A stretch of 64,000 nucleotides of DNA from Candidatus Binatia bacterium (GTDB lineage Bacteria; Vulcanimicrobiota; Vulcanimicrobiia; Vulcanimicrobiales; Vulcanimicrobiaceae), in NCBI GenBank assembly GCA_035541935.1, contig DATKMJ010000027.1:1-64000 (forward strand), given 5' to 3'. The stretch's first letter is position 1, and each line of letters begins with the position of its first letter. This document shows, piece by piece, positions 15,797-24,528 of this stretch. The position numbers were made by a program, and so were the translations under genes. The notes below the pieces were generated by a model. That model did not search any database. It was not told the origin of the DNA and saw only the letters and a program-made list of their open reading frames with translations.

Positions 15797-16777
15797 CTAA
15801 GGCACCAGCACGATCTTGCCGACGTGCGCGCTCGATTCGAGTCGAGCGTGCGCGTCGGCGGCGCGTTCGAAGGGATAGACCGAGTCTACGATCGGCGCGA
15901 TTGGGTCGCGCGCCGGCAGCAGCGGCCAGATATGCCGCTCGAGTTCGCGCGCGATCGCGGCTTTCTCGGCGGGGGTGCGCGGACGCAGGGTCGAGGCCGA
16001 TATCGTCCCCCGCACCCCAAAGAGCTTACGCAGGTCGAGCTCGACGAGGCGACCGCCCTGCATGGCGATGCAGGCGATCCGTCCGTCGAGTGCGAGGCAC
16101 TCGAGATCGCGCGCGATGTATTCGCCCCCGACGATATCGAGCACGACGTCCACGCCGCGCCCGCCGGTAAAGGCGCGGACCGCAGCGACGAAATCCTCGT
16201 TCTTATAATCGATCGCGCGCACGGCTCCGATCGCGACGACGGCTTCGCACTTCTCTCTGCTGCCGGCGGTGGCGATCGCGCGCGCGCCCAGCGCCCTCGC
16301 GAACATGATTGCGGTTGTTCCGATGCCGCTCGCTCCGCCGTGGACGAGAATCGTCTCGCCGGCGCGCAGGCGAGCCCGCGTGACGACGTTGTCGTAGACG
16401 GTGAACGCGTTTTCGGGGAGCGTCGCCGCTTCGATCGCGCTCCAGCCCTGCGGAATCGGCAGCACCTGACCCTCGGGGACGGCTACGTATTCAGCGTATC
16501 CGCCGCCGTTCGTTAGCGCGCAGACGCGATCGCCGGTGCGCAGATGCGCGACGCCTTCGCCGGCCGCCGAGATCGTGCCGGCGACCTCGAGCCCGAGAAC
16601 TTCCGACACGCCGGGCGGCGGCGGATACTCGCCGCGCCGTTGCATGACGTCGGCGCGCGATAGCCCCGCCGCCTCGACGGCAATGACGACGTCGTGGGCG
16701 CCGGGGACGGGATCGGGCCCCTGCGCGACGCGCAGACGCTCCGGCCCGCCGGGCGCGTCAACCGCGATGTAGCGCAT
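15797..16777 (-). CDS. NAD(P)H:quinone oxidoreductase (MDR family, PIG3-like)
   Basis: The protein has 326 residues in the medium-chain dehydrogenase/reductase superfamily. The N-terminal GroES-like part has 'AGLSRADVMQRRGEYPPPPG' and 'LGLEVAGTI'; the nucleotide-binding domain has 'ILVHGGASGIGTTAIMFARA' and 'VDVVLDIVGGEY'. Zinc-binding cysteines are absent, as in quinone oxidoreductases. The PIG3/TP53I3-like pattern suggests NADPH-dependent quinone reduction. ATG 16777 overlaps the end of queA by 20 bp, making this the last gene of the long minus-strand run. Confidence 0.88.
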   Translation of the reverse strand: MRYIAVDAPGGPERLRVAQGPDPVPGAHDVVIAVEAAGLSRADVMQRRGEYPPPPGVSEVLGLEVAGTISAAGEGVAHLRTGDRVCALTNGGGYAEYVAVPEGQVLPIPQGWSAIEAATLPENAFTVYDNVVTRARLRAGETILVHGGASGIGTTAIMFARALGARAIATAGSREKCEAVVAIGAVRAIDYKNEDFVAAVRAFTGGRGVDVVLDIVGGEYIARDLECLALDGRIACIAMQGGRLVELDLRKLFGVRGTISASTLRPRTPAEKAAIARELERHIWPLLPARDPIAPIVDSVYPFERAADAHARLESSAHVGKIVLVP

Positions 16778-17882
16778 CGGAAGGCGCGACGAACATCGCG
16801 TCGCCGAATGAGTAGAACCGGTAGCGCAGCGAGATCGCCTCCGCGTAGGCGCGAAGGACGCGCTCGCGTCCCGCGAAGGCGGAGACGAGCATGAGCAAGG
16901 TCGAGCGGGGCAGGTGGAAGTTCGTGATCATCGCGCCGACGACGGCGAAGCGAAAGCCGGGCGTGATGAAGAGATCGGTCGCGTCTTCGCCGGCCTCGAC
17001 GCGTCCGCGAGCTCGAGCGCTTCCCTCGAGGGCGCGGACGACGGTCGTGCCGGCCGCGACGATGCGGCGCCCCTGCGAGCGGGCGCACTCGATCGCCTGC
17101 GCGGCGGCGGCCGGGATCGCGTATGGCTCCTCGTGCATGACGTGATCGGCGATCGAATCGGCCGTGACCGGACGAAAGGTTCCGAGCCCGATCGCCAATG
17201 AGAGGCGGACGATCTCGACGCCGCGGGATTCGATTTCGGCGAGCAGCGCATCGGTAAAATGCAGCGAGGCGGTCGGTGCGGCGACGCTCCCGGGAACGCG
17301 CGCAAAAACGGTTTGATAACGCGCTCGCGCTTCGGCCGAGTCATTGTGGATGTACGGCGGGAGCGGCGCGGTCCCGGCACGCTCGAGAAACTCCTCGAAC
17401 GGGAGGCTCAGCGAGAACGAGACCTCGCGCACTCCTTCCTCGAGCTCGCGCAGGACCGTCGCTTCGCCGAGCGCGCCGAAGCCGATTCGATCGCCGCGGC
17501 GCAGCCGCTTGGCGGGGCGGGCGAGCGCGATCCAGTCGAGCGCGCGCGGATCGTAACGGATCGAGCCGGCCGGATGGAGCAAGAGGAGCTCCGCGGCTCC
17601 GCCCTCTCCCGCATCTCGTAGACGGCGTCCGTGCAGGCGCGCGGCGATGACGCGGGTCTCGTTGAGCGCGAGCACGTCGCCCGCGCGCAGCATCGCCGGC
17701 AGATCCCGAAAGTGCAGATGAGCGGTAGCGTCGCCGTCGAGCACCATCAAACGGCTTTCGTCGCGCCGCGATGCCGGCGATTGTGCGATCAGCTCCTGCG
17801 GCAGCTCGTAATCGAACGCAGCCGGCGAAAGCGCTTCAGAACTGAAGATGTTGGGCGACCGTTCCCGGAAAGTAGAACGCAA
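16758..17882 (-). CDS. queA: S-adenosylmethionine:tRNA ribosyltransferase-isomerase
   Basis: QueA transfers the ribosyl part of SAM to preQ1-tRNA in queuosine synthesis. Family motifs are clear: 'FDYELPQELIAQSPASRRDE', 'ALNETRVIAARLHG', 'PLPPYI', 'VAAPTASLHFTDALL', 'GLGTFRPV' and 'NFHLPRSTLLMLVSAFAG'. The start is uncertain. QueA normally begins a few residues before the FxYELP motif, yet no ATG, GTG or TTG lies there. The given TTG 17882 adds about 20 residues and overlaps spoIID by 47 bp. An ATC at 17849, close to the spoIID stop, would fit family length better. No tgt or other queuosine gene is in view. Confidence 0.9.
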   Translation of the reverse strand: MRSTFRERSPNIFSSEALSPAAFDYELPQELIAQSPASRRDESRLMVLDGDATAHLHFRDLPAMLRAGDVLALNETRVIAARLHGRRLRDAGEGGAAELLLLHPAGSIRYDPRALDWIALARPAKRLRRGDRIGFGALGEATVLRELEEGVREVSFSLSLPFEEFLERAGTAPLPPYIHNDSAEARARYQTVFARVPGSVAAPTASLHFTDALLAEIESRGVEIVRLSLAIGLGTFRPVTADSIADHVMHEEPYAIPAAAAQAIECARSQGRRIVAAGTTVVRALEGSARARGRVEAGEDATDLFITPGFRFAVVGAMITNFHLPRSTLLMLVSAFAGRERVLRAYAEAISLRYRFYSFGDAMFVAPSDALHRG

Positions 17883-18828
17883 GGATGTCCGCGCAGGACC
17901 GTCCCGCCAATGCCATGCCCCGCGCGCCCCACTGACAGAGACCGACGCCGTGGCCCAGCCCGCCGCCTTGCAACGCAAGCGTACCGCCCTCGCGCCGCAG
18001 GCTCGCAATCAAGAGGCTCGGCAAAACGCGCGTGCCGGCCGCGCGCCGAAACGCGCTACCGGATATCGTTGCGCTCCCGCGGTCGGTGACGAGCGTAAAC
18101 GCTCGCGCTCTGCCGCTGCCGTCGCGGCCCCCGATCTGCACGTCGCTGAGCCGGCCGCCGGGCGGAAGCGACGGAGCGAGCGGCGTCGCGATCGCGTCGA
18201 GCGAGAGCGTTGCGTCCCAACGATAGTGCGGCGAATCGGTGCACGAGGTGCAGACGACGCCGTCGAGATACGGCAACGGCACGCCGCCCCAGGCGTCCGC
18301 CGACGATTCGGTGTGTCCGCCGCAGCACGAAGAGTACGCCACCGCCGCGTAACGCCCGCGAAACGCGAGCGTCGAGCCGCGCGTCGCATCGACGGCCGCG
18401 ACGCCCGCCGCCGACTCGCCTGAGATTCCGAGGTAGACCTGATCGAGTTCGGATGGAACGAGGTCGTAGGCGCGCCGGGGATCGCTGCGTTGGAGCACGT
18501 AGGTGCGCGCGCAGATCGCCTGTGCCTGCAGGGCCGCCTCCGGCCAGCTCGTCGGCATCTCTCGCGAGACGACGCTGCCGAGATAGGCTTCGAGATCGAC
18601 GACGTTGACGATCGATCCGTCGTCGAGGCGCAGGAAGGTCCCGCGATACGCCTGTCCTCGAAAGGTAAAGCTCTGCGCCGACGTCGCGACGGCGTCGCCG
18701 CGGCCGAGCAAGACGCGCAGCGCGGGGCTCTGCGACGAACTCGCCGGATCGACGTCGTTCTGCGCGCGCGCGGCGCGCGCCGCGAAGAGCGCCGCACCGC
18801 CGGAGATCAGGAAAATCGCGCGGCGCAC
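17836..18828 (-). CDS. SpoIID/LytB-domain protein (probable peptidoglycan lytic enzyme)
   Basis: The protein has 330 residues and a Sec signal peptide (cleavage near ARAQ, residue 23). The SpoIID domain spans about 60-325. The conserved helix 'VVSREMPTSWPEAALQAQA' contains the glutamate that is catalytic in SpoIID lytic transglycosylase. The C-terminal block 'GGGLGHGVGLCQWGARGMA' is the family hallmark. Paired cysteines ('SSCCGGHTES', 'VVCTSCTD') suggest metal binding or disulfides outside the cytoplasm. It should cleave stem-peptide-free glycan strands. No sporulation gene is nearby, so a vegetative wall-remodelling role is likely. It starts at GTG 18828, 3 bp from the ruvB stop. Confidence 0.88.
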   Translation of the reverse strand: MRRAIFLISGGAALFAARAARAQNDVDPASSSQSPALRVLLGRGDAVATSAQSFTFRGQAYRGTFLRLDDGSIVNVVDLEAYLGSVVSREMPTSWPEAALQAQAICARTYVLQRSDPRRAYDLVPSELDQVYLGISGESAAGVAAVDATRGSTLAFRGRYAAVAYSSCCGGHTESSADAWGGVPLPYLDGVVCTSCTDSPHYRWDATLSLDAIATPLAPSLPPGGRLSDVQIGGRDGSGRARAFTLVTDRGSATISGSAFRRAAGTRVLPSLLIASLRREGGTLALQGGGLGHGVGLCQWGARGMALAGRSCADILAFYFPGTVAQHLQF

Positions 18829-18831
18829 CTG

Positions 18832-19923
18832 TTAGAGAAGCCGCTCCTGTGACGGCGCCGCCGCGTTCGCAACGCCGAGGTGCTCGTAGGCGCGCGCGGT
18901 CGCGCGGCGTCCGCTGGCGGTGCGCGTAACGAAGCCCTCTTTCAAGAGATACGGCTCGACGACGTCTTCGAGCGTCTCCGCGTCCTCGGTGAGCGTCGCG
19001 GCGATCGCGGCGATGCCGGCCGGTCCGCCGCGGTACTGTTCGACGATCGTGCGGAGGAACGCGCGGTCGAGACGATCGAGGCCGGCGGCGTCGACGCCCT
19101 CGCGTTGCAGGGCCTCGTCGGCAATCTCCGCAGTGATGCGCCCGTCGGCGCGAACCTCGGCGAAATCGCGAATGCGGCGGAGAAGCCGGTTCGCGACGCG
19201 CGGCGTTCCGCGGCTTCGCGCTGCGATGATCCGCGCGGCGCGCGCATCGATCGGAACGCCCAAGACGTTCGCCGAGCGGCGGACGATCTGCTCGAGTTCG
19301 GGCGCGGCGTAGTAATCCAAGTGGTGAACGATGCCGAACCGCTCGCGCAGCGGTGCGGTGAGCATGCCGGCGCGCGTCGTCGCGCCGACGAGCGTGAAGC
19401 GCTTGAGCGGGAGCTTCAGCGTCTTCGCGTAGGCGCCGCGGTCGACGACGAAGTCGATCTGAAAATCCTCCATCGCCGGGTAGAGAAACTCTTCGACGAT
19501 GCGGCTGAGCCGATGGATCTCGTCGACGAAGAAGACGTCGCCTTCTTCGAGCGAGGTGAGGATCCCGACGAGATCTTTAGGCTTCTCGAGCGTCGGCCCG
19601 CTCGTCGGGCGGAAGTTCGCGCCGAGCTCGCGCGCGATCAAACCCGCCAGCGTCGTCTTGCCCAAACCGGGCGGTCCGTAAAAGAGCACGTGCTCCAGCG
19701 GCTCGCCTCGCCGTTTTGCCGCGTCGATCGAGATCCGCAGGTTCTCGACGACGCGTTCCTGACCGACGTACTCTTCGAACGAGCGCGGTCGAAGGCTGGC
19801 TCCGTAGAGCTCGTCCTCGAGCGTGTCCTGCGGATCGACGATGCGGTCGCGCGGCGCTTCCGCCGGCTCGAGCGAAGCGTCCGCCGGGCCGAGCAGGCGC
19901 TTGCGAGCGCTTTGCTCGCTCAT
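18832..19923 (-). CDS. ruvB: Holliday junction branch-migration ATPase RuvB
   Basis: The protein has 363 residues. AAA+ motifs are Walker A '[20 protein letters not shown]', Walker B '[12 protein letters not shown]' and sensor 1 '[20 protein letters not shown]'. The C-terminal winged helix includes '[18 protein letters not shown]', which binds DNA. The hexamer drives branch migration with RuvA. ATG 19923 overlaps the ruvA stop (ATGA). The ruvC-ruvA-ruvB order is complete here, as in many bacteria. Confidence 0.97.
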   Translation of the reverse strand: MSEQSARKRLLGPADASLEPAEAPRDRIVDPQDTLEDELYGASLRPRSFEEYVGQERVVENLRISIDAAKRRGEPLEHVLFYGPPGLGKTTLAGLIARELGANFRPTSGPTLEKPKDLVGILTSLEEGDVFFVDEIHRLSRIVEEFLYPAMEDFQIDFVVDRGAYAKTLKLPLKRFTLVGATTRAGMLTAPLRERFGIVHHLDYYAAPELEQIVRRSANVLGVPIDARAARIIAARSRGTPRVANRLLRRIRDFAEVRADGRITAEIADEALQREGVDAAGLDRLDRAFLRTIVEQYRGGPAGIAAIAATLTEDAETLEDVVEPYLLKEGFVTRTASGRRATARAYEHLGVANAAAPSQERLL

Positions 19924-20543
19924 GCCGACCCCTTCGCCGCCTTCTGCCGGTATATCTCCGCGAGCAAGCGCTCCGATTCGTCGATTTCAGGCGCCGCCTC
20001 GAGCGTCTCGCGCACCATCGCCTCGGCTCCCGTGCGTTTGTATCCGAGTTGGAGGAGCACCGCAAGGGCTTCGTCGGCGAAGTCGGGTATCGCGGCCGGC
20101 GGCGCCGGCGGCGCATCTTGGATCAGCAGAAACTTCGCGACCTTGCCTTGCAGCTTTGCGACGATATCGCGGGCCTTCTGCTGCCCGATCCCCGGCAGGC
20201 TCTTGAGAAAGGCGTAGTCGCCGCGATCGATGGCTGCGGCGATCGTGGACATCGGGGCCGAGAAGGCGCGCGCCGCCGAGCGCGGTCCGATCGACGCGAC
20301 CGTCAGAAGCGCCTCGAAGAAGTCGCGTTCGATCGCGTTCGTGAATCCGTAATACGTGAAGCGCCCGGTGTTGCCGTCGAGGTTGACGACCGCGTAGATC
20401 TCGAGCGTAACCGGTTGCCCGGGCGGCGGCATCTTCTCGCCGATGCACGGAGGGAGGAGGATCTCGTATCCGAGACCTCCGACGTCGACGACGGCACTCT
20501 CGCCGGCGCGCTCGACGATCGTGCCCGAGATTCTAGCGAACAC
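19920..20543 (-). CDS. ruvA: Holliday junction DNA-binding protein RuvA
   Basis: The protein has 207 residues. Domain I is the OB fold ('[20 protein letters not shown]', 'GLGYEILLP'). Domain II carries two helix-hairpin-helix motifs ('[17 protein letters not shown]', '[19 protein letters not shown]'). Domain III is a short C-terminal helical bundle that contacts RuvB. The start GTG 20543 overlaps the end of ruvC by 11 bp, and the stop overlaps ruvB. Confidence 0.95.
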   Translation of the reverse strand: MFARISGTIVERAGESAVVDVGGLGYEILLPPCIGEKMPPPGQPVTLEIYAVVNLDGNTGRFTYYGFTNAIERDFFEALLTVASIGPRSAARAFSAPMSTIAAAIDRGDYAFLKSLPGIGQQKARDIVAKLQGKVAKFLLIQDAPPAPPAAIPDFADEALAVLLQLGYKRTGAEAMVRETLEAAPEIDESERLLAEIYRQKAAKGSA

Positions 20544-21036
20544 GTTCGGCGACGTTCAAAAAGGCGAGTGCGAGCGCGAGCGCGTCCGAGACGTCGTGCG
20601 GTTTCGGCGCGCTCCGAAGACCGAGCAGCCGCGCCACCATGGCGCCGACCTGTTCCTTGCGCGCGGTGCCCGCACCGACCAGGGCGCGCTTGACGCGCGC
20701 GTGTCCGAGCGTGTGCACCGCGACGCCCGCTTGTGCGCTCGCGAGGCAGAGCACGCCGCGGGCGTGACCCATCAAGAGGGCGGAGCGCGGATTCTTATAG
20801 CTCGTGTAGAGCTCTTCGATGACGACGAGCGTCGGCTGCGTCTGTTCGATGACGTCGGAGATCCCCGCGTGCAACTCGCGCAGGCGCTGCTCGAGCGTGC
20901 CGCTAGCGCGCGGCACGACGACGCCCGCCTCGACGAGCGCGACGCGCCCGTTACGGCGCTCGATCGCGCCGTAGCCCGTCGACCGAAGGGCCGGATCTAT
21001 GCCGAGAATGCGCAATGTGGGGTACGTCGTCGTCAC
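20533..21036 (-). CDS. ruvC: Holliday junction resolvase RuvC
   Basis: The protein has 167 residues. It has the RNase H-like fold with all four catalytic acids in place: Asp in 'LGIDPALRSTGYG', Glu in 'VVIEELYTSYKNPRSA', and the two Asp in 'HDVSDALALAL'. It cuts Holliday junctions moved by RuvAB. Start GTG 21036 lies 4 bp from the pknB stop, so the recombination genes are read through from the cell-wall kinase genes. Confidence 0.95.
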   Translation of the reverse strand: MTTTYPTLRILGIDPALRSTGYGAIERRNGRVALVEAGVVVPRASGTLEQRLRELHAGISDVIEQTQPTLVVIEELYTSYKNPRSALLMGHARGVLCLASAQAGVAVHTLGHARVKRALVGAGTARKEQVGAMVARLLGLRSAPKPHDVSDALALALAFLNVAERVR

Positions 21037-21040
21037 GCGG

Positions 21041-23125
21041 TTACGGCGGCGGCGTTCCGTTCACGGTGACGGTGACCGAGGAGCCCGGGGCGAGGCTCGT
21101 GCCGGCGCCGGGTTCGGTCTCCACGACCTTGCCGTCGGCGCCGGCAGTCGTCGTGTACTGCCAGCGCGCGATCGAGTAGCCGTACGCGCGCAGCGTCTGG
21201 ATCGCGGCAATCGGCGTCATCCCGACCGTGTCGGGGACTTCGCCGGAGACGGAGAGCGTGATCGTCACCGGCGAGCCCTGCGGCTGCTGGCCCGCGGTCG
21301 GAGTCTGCGCGACGATCGTGCCGTTGTTCGCGCTCTGCTGCGCGTAGCGGACGACGACTTGGAAGCCGGCCTGCGTCAGCGTCTGGCGCGCCGAGTCGTA
21401 ATCGTTGCCGACGACGTTGGGCAGCGCGACGATCGTCCCGCCGCCGGCCGGCGTCTGGGGTGCGTTGGGTTCTGCCGCGTTGACGACCGCGCGGACGATC
21501 GCGTTGCGATCGACTCTCGTGCCCTGCGCGATGCTCTGCGACGCAACGGTGTCCGGCGGCGAGCCCGCGACGCTCTGCGACGTGTCGAGCGTGATGCCGA
21601 GCTTGCCCGCCAGCGCTTGCGCGGCCTCGACGGTCATGCCGACGAAGTTCGGCATGACGACGGGCGGCGGCCCGTTGCTGACGATGAGCGAGACCCTGCT
21701 TCCCTCTTGCACCTTTGCGCCGGGCTTCGGCATCTGATCGATGACGTTGTCGCGGACGGTGTTGTCGAAGCGCCGCACGAGCGTCACCGCAAAGCCCTCT
21801 TGCTGCAGCGTGCGCTGCGCGTCGTTGACGCTGTAACCGCGAAGATCGTCGAGTCCGCGCAGCGGCTTGCCGTTGCTGACGACGAGCTCGACGACCTGGT
21901 TCTTCTCCACCCTCGTTCCCGCTTGGGGCAATTGCCGGATCACGTGATCGGGCGGCACCGTCTCGCTCGCGCTCTTCGTGAAGCGCGTCCGCAAGCCGGC
22001 GTTGACGACCGCCTGCTGCGCGTCCGCCTGCGTCATTCCGGTGTAATCCGCGACGACGACGCCCGGCGCGATCGAGAACGGCCGCGCGAAGAGGGCGTAG
22101 CCGAGCGCGGTCGCGGCGAGCAGCGCTACCATCAACGAGACGATCGCCCACGGGCCGCGTCCCGAGCGGCGTTCGTTTTCGCCGGCGTCCGAAAGCGTCG
22201 AACGGTCGGGCATCGGCGATCGCCGCGGCGGCAGGCCGGCCGCGCGTTCCGCCGGCTGCGGCGGCGCGTCGTCGGCGATGCGAAAGCCGGCGACGCTCGG
22301 GCGTTCGCGAGCCTCGCGCAGCGCCGTCGCCAATTCGCTCGCGGATTGGAAACGATGCTCGGGCTTCTTCTGCAGCAGCCGGTTGACGATCGCGGCGAGC
22401 GCGGGGCTGACGCCCGTCTCGTGCACGTCGATCGTCGGGACCGGATCGCCGATATGCTTGAGCGCAACCGTAACCGGCGACTCGCCCGTATAGGGAAGAT
22501 TCCCAGTCAGCATCTGATAGAGCACGACGCCGAGGCTGTAGAGATCGGCGGTCTCGTGCACCTCGTGCTCTTGCGCCTGCTCCGGCGAGATGTAGTAGAC
22601 GCTCCCCATGACGAGGCCCGGTTTGGTGAGCGCCATCGTCTGCTGCGAGACCGCGCGAGCGATGCCGAAATCGGAGAGCTTGACGACGTCGTCCTTGGTC
22701 ACGAGGACGTTGGCCGGCTTGATGTCGCGGTGGAGCAGCCCCTGGCGATGCGCGTAAGCAAGGCCGCTGGCGATCTGCGCGGCGTAGTCGATGGCGACCG
22801 GCTCGGGAAGACGTCCGTCGGCGGCGATGATCTCGGCGAGCGACGGCCCGTCCACGAGCTCCATCACGATGAAATAGTGCTCGTCTTGACGTCCGACGTC
22901 GTACGTGTTGACGATGTTGGGATGCGAGAGCTTCGCCGCCGATTCCGCCTCTTGGTAGAAACGGCGCACGAACTCGGCGTCGGCCGCGTACTGCTCGCGC
23001 AGAACTTTGATGGCGACGCGCCGGCGCAAGAGGACGTCGGTCCCGCAGTAGACCGTCGCCATTCCGCCTTCCCCGAGTTTACGATCGAGGCGGTAGCGAT
23101 TGTTGAAGACGCGCTCTTCGATCAA
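21041..23125 (-). CDS. PASTA-domain Ser/Thr protein kinase (PknB/PrkC type)
   Basis: The protein has 694 residues. The kinase domain (about 8-270) has the glycine loop 'LGEGGMATVYCGTD', catalytic 'LLHRDIKPANVLV', 'LSDFGIARAV' and 'YYISPEQAQEH'. A single transmembrane helix lies near residue 345 ('AIVSLMVALLAATALGYALF'). Five extracellular PASTA repeats follow (each about 66 residues, with cores such as 'PNFVGMTVEAAQALAGKLG'). Such kinases sense muropeptides or lipid II and phosphorylate division and wall enzymes. The start is TTG 23125, which overlaps the PBP stop as TTGA; the longer open frame upstream is inside the PBP gene. The PBP-kinase pair resembles pbpA-pknB of Actinobacteria and Firmicutes. 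Confidence 0.93.
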   Translation of the reverse strand: MIEERVFNNRYRLDRKLGEGGMATVYCGTDVLLRRRVAIKVLREQYAADAEFVRRFYQEAESAAKLSHPNIVNTYDVGRQDEHYFIVMELVDGPSLAEIIAADGRLPEPVAIDYAAQIASGLAYAHRQGLLHRDIKPANVLVTKDDVVKLSDFGIARAVSQQTMALTKPGLVMGSVYYISPEQAQEHEVHETADLYSLGVVLYQMLTGNLPYTGESPVTVALKHIGDPVPTIDVHETGVSPALAAIVNRLLQKKPEHRFQSASELATALREARERPSVAGFRIADDAPPQPAERAAGLPPRRSPMPDRSTLSDAGENERRSGRGPWAIVSLMVALLAATALGYALFARPFSIAPGVVVADYTGMTQADAQQAVVNAGLRTRFTKSASETVPPDHVIRQLPQAGTRVEKNQVVELVVSNGKPLRGLDDLRGYSVNDAQRTLQQEGFAVTLVRRFDNTVRDNVIDQMPKPGAKVQEGSRVSLIVSNGPPPVVMPNFVGMTVEAAQALAGKLGITLDTSQSVAGSPPDTVASQSIAQGTRVDRNAIVRAVVNAAEPNAPQTPAGGGTIVALPNVVGNDYDSARQTLTQAGFQVVVRYAQQSANNGTIVAQTPTAGQQPQGSPVTITLSVSGEVPDTVGMTPIAAIQTLRAYGYSIARWQYTTTAGADGKVVETEPGAGTSLAPGSSVTVTVNGTPPP

Positions 23126-24528
23126 CTGCCGGCGCTTTCGAGGGCGGCGCGCAGCACGTCGCGCGCGATCGGCGCCGCGTAGGTCGCTCCGTACCCGACG
23201 TTTTCGACGACGATCGCGACGGCGACGCGGGGACTCTGCGCCGGAGCGAAGCAGACGAACCACGAGTGCGAGCGGCCCAGCGGATTGGTCGCAGTGCCGG
23301 TCTTCCCGGCGACCGTAACGTGCGGCAGCCGCGCCGGCGTACCCGTACCGCGCTGCACTACGGCGACCATCATCTGTGTAACCTTCGCGGCCGTGTCGGC
23401 CGATACCGGGCTCGCGAGCGTCCCGGGCCCCGACGAGCTGGCGGGGACGCCCGCACTGACGATCTGGCGAACGAGGTACGGCCTGGGCTCGTCGCCGCCG
23501 TTTGCGATCGTCGCGCCGATCAGCGCCATCTGCAGCGGCGTCGTGAGCAGGGCGCCTTGCCCGAACGCCATCTGGGCGAGCTCGCCCGGCACGATGTCGG
23601 ATTTTGGCGGAACGCCGGCGCGAGCCGCGGGGAGTTGAAAGTCGAGCGAGTCGCCGATCGCCCAGCGGTCGAGATATTCGTAGAAGGTGTCGACGCCCAT
23701 CTTGAGCGCGATCTGCGCGAAGTCCACGTTGCTCGAGAGCGCGAAGGCGGTCGTCAGGTCCGCGTTACCGGTCGCCTCGCTCTCGTTGTCGTGCAGCGTG
23801 AAGTTCCCGATTGCGAGATAGCCGGGGTCGTCGAACCGCGATTGCATCGTGACCGTCGCGCTCTCGAGCGCGGCCGCGGCGGTGAAGATCTTGAAGGTCG
23901 AGCCGGGCGGATAGAGCCCGTCGAGCGCCCGATCGAGCAACGGCGCCGACGGGTCGCTGCTCAGCGACGGGAATTCGGCGTCGAACGCATTCGGATCGTA
24001 GCTTGGCACGCTCGCTAAGGCGAGCACCGCTCCACTTCGCGGGTCGAGCACGACGCCGGCGGCTCGCGGGTAGCGCGAGAGCGACGCGTAGAGCTGCGCT
24101 TCGATCGCCGGCACGATCGTCGTCACGACATCGGCCCCCTGCGCCGGAACGGTCGTGCCGCGCAGCGTCGCTCCCAAGGCACGCAGCTGCGCCATCGGAT
24201 CGCCGCTGAGATCCGGCGACGTCAGCGCGCTGTCGAAGGCGTGCTCGATGCCGCTCGTGCCGTAGCGCACCGAGACGTAGCCGACCGGCTGCGCGAGCTC
24301 CGCTCCGAGCGGATAGACTCGCTTCCCGCCGATCGTCTGTGCCAGCACGGTGCCGTCGGTCGCGAGAATGCGGCCGCGCCCGCGATCGAGCAGCGCGTGC
24401 CGAGGGTTCGCCTGCCGCGCCGCAATCTTCGGCGCTGCCACGACCTGGACGTAGATTTGGCGAGCGGCGAGGACGGCGAAGAGCAGGACGAAGGCCGTCG
24501 AGAGGTTCCGTATCGCGCGATTGGTCAT
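23122..24528 (-). CDS. Class B penicillin-binding protein (transpeptidase, PbpA/FtsI-like)
   Basis: The protein has 468 residues. One N-terminal membrane anchor (about 8-28) is followed by a short dimerisation region. The transpeptidase domain has the nucleophile motif 'YPPGSTFKIF' (SxxK), 'ALSSNVDFAQIA' (SxN) and 'TVAGKTGTATNP' (KTG). It cross-links peptidoglycan during elongation or division. The size is closer to the short actinobacterial PbpA than to FtsI with a full pedestal. ATG 24528 overlaps the carB stop (ATGA), and its own stop overlaps the kinase start, so these two should be made in fixed ratio. Confidence 0.9.
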   Translation of the reverse strand: MTNRAIRNLSTAFVLLFAVLAARQIYVQVVAAPKIAARQANPRHALLDRGRGRILATDGTVLAQTIGGKRVYPLGAELAQPVGYVSVRYGTSGIEHAFDSALTSPDLSGDPMAQLRALGATLRGTTVPAQGADVVTTIVPAIEAQLYASLSRYPRAAGVVLDPRSGAVLALASVPSYDPNAFDAEFPSLSSDPSAPLLDRALDGLYPPGSTFKIFTAAAALESATVTMQSRFDDPGYLAIGNFTLHDNESEATGNADLTTAFALSSNVDFAQIALKMGVDTFYEYLDRWAIGDSLDFQLPAARAGVPPKSDIVPGELAQMAFGQGALLTTPLQMALIGATIANGGDEPRPYLVRQIVSAGVPASSSGPGTLASPVSADTAAKVTQMMVAVVQRGTGTPARLPHVTVAGKTGTATNPLGRSHSWFVCFAPAQSPRVAVAIVVENVGYGATYAAPIARDVLRAALESAGS

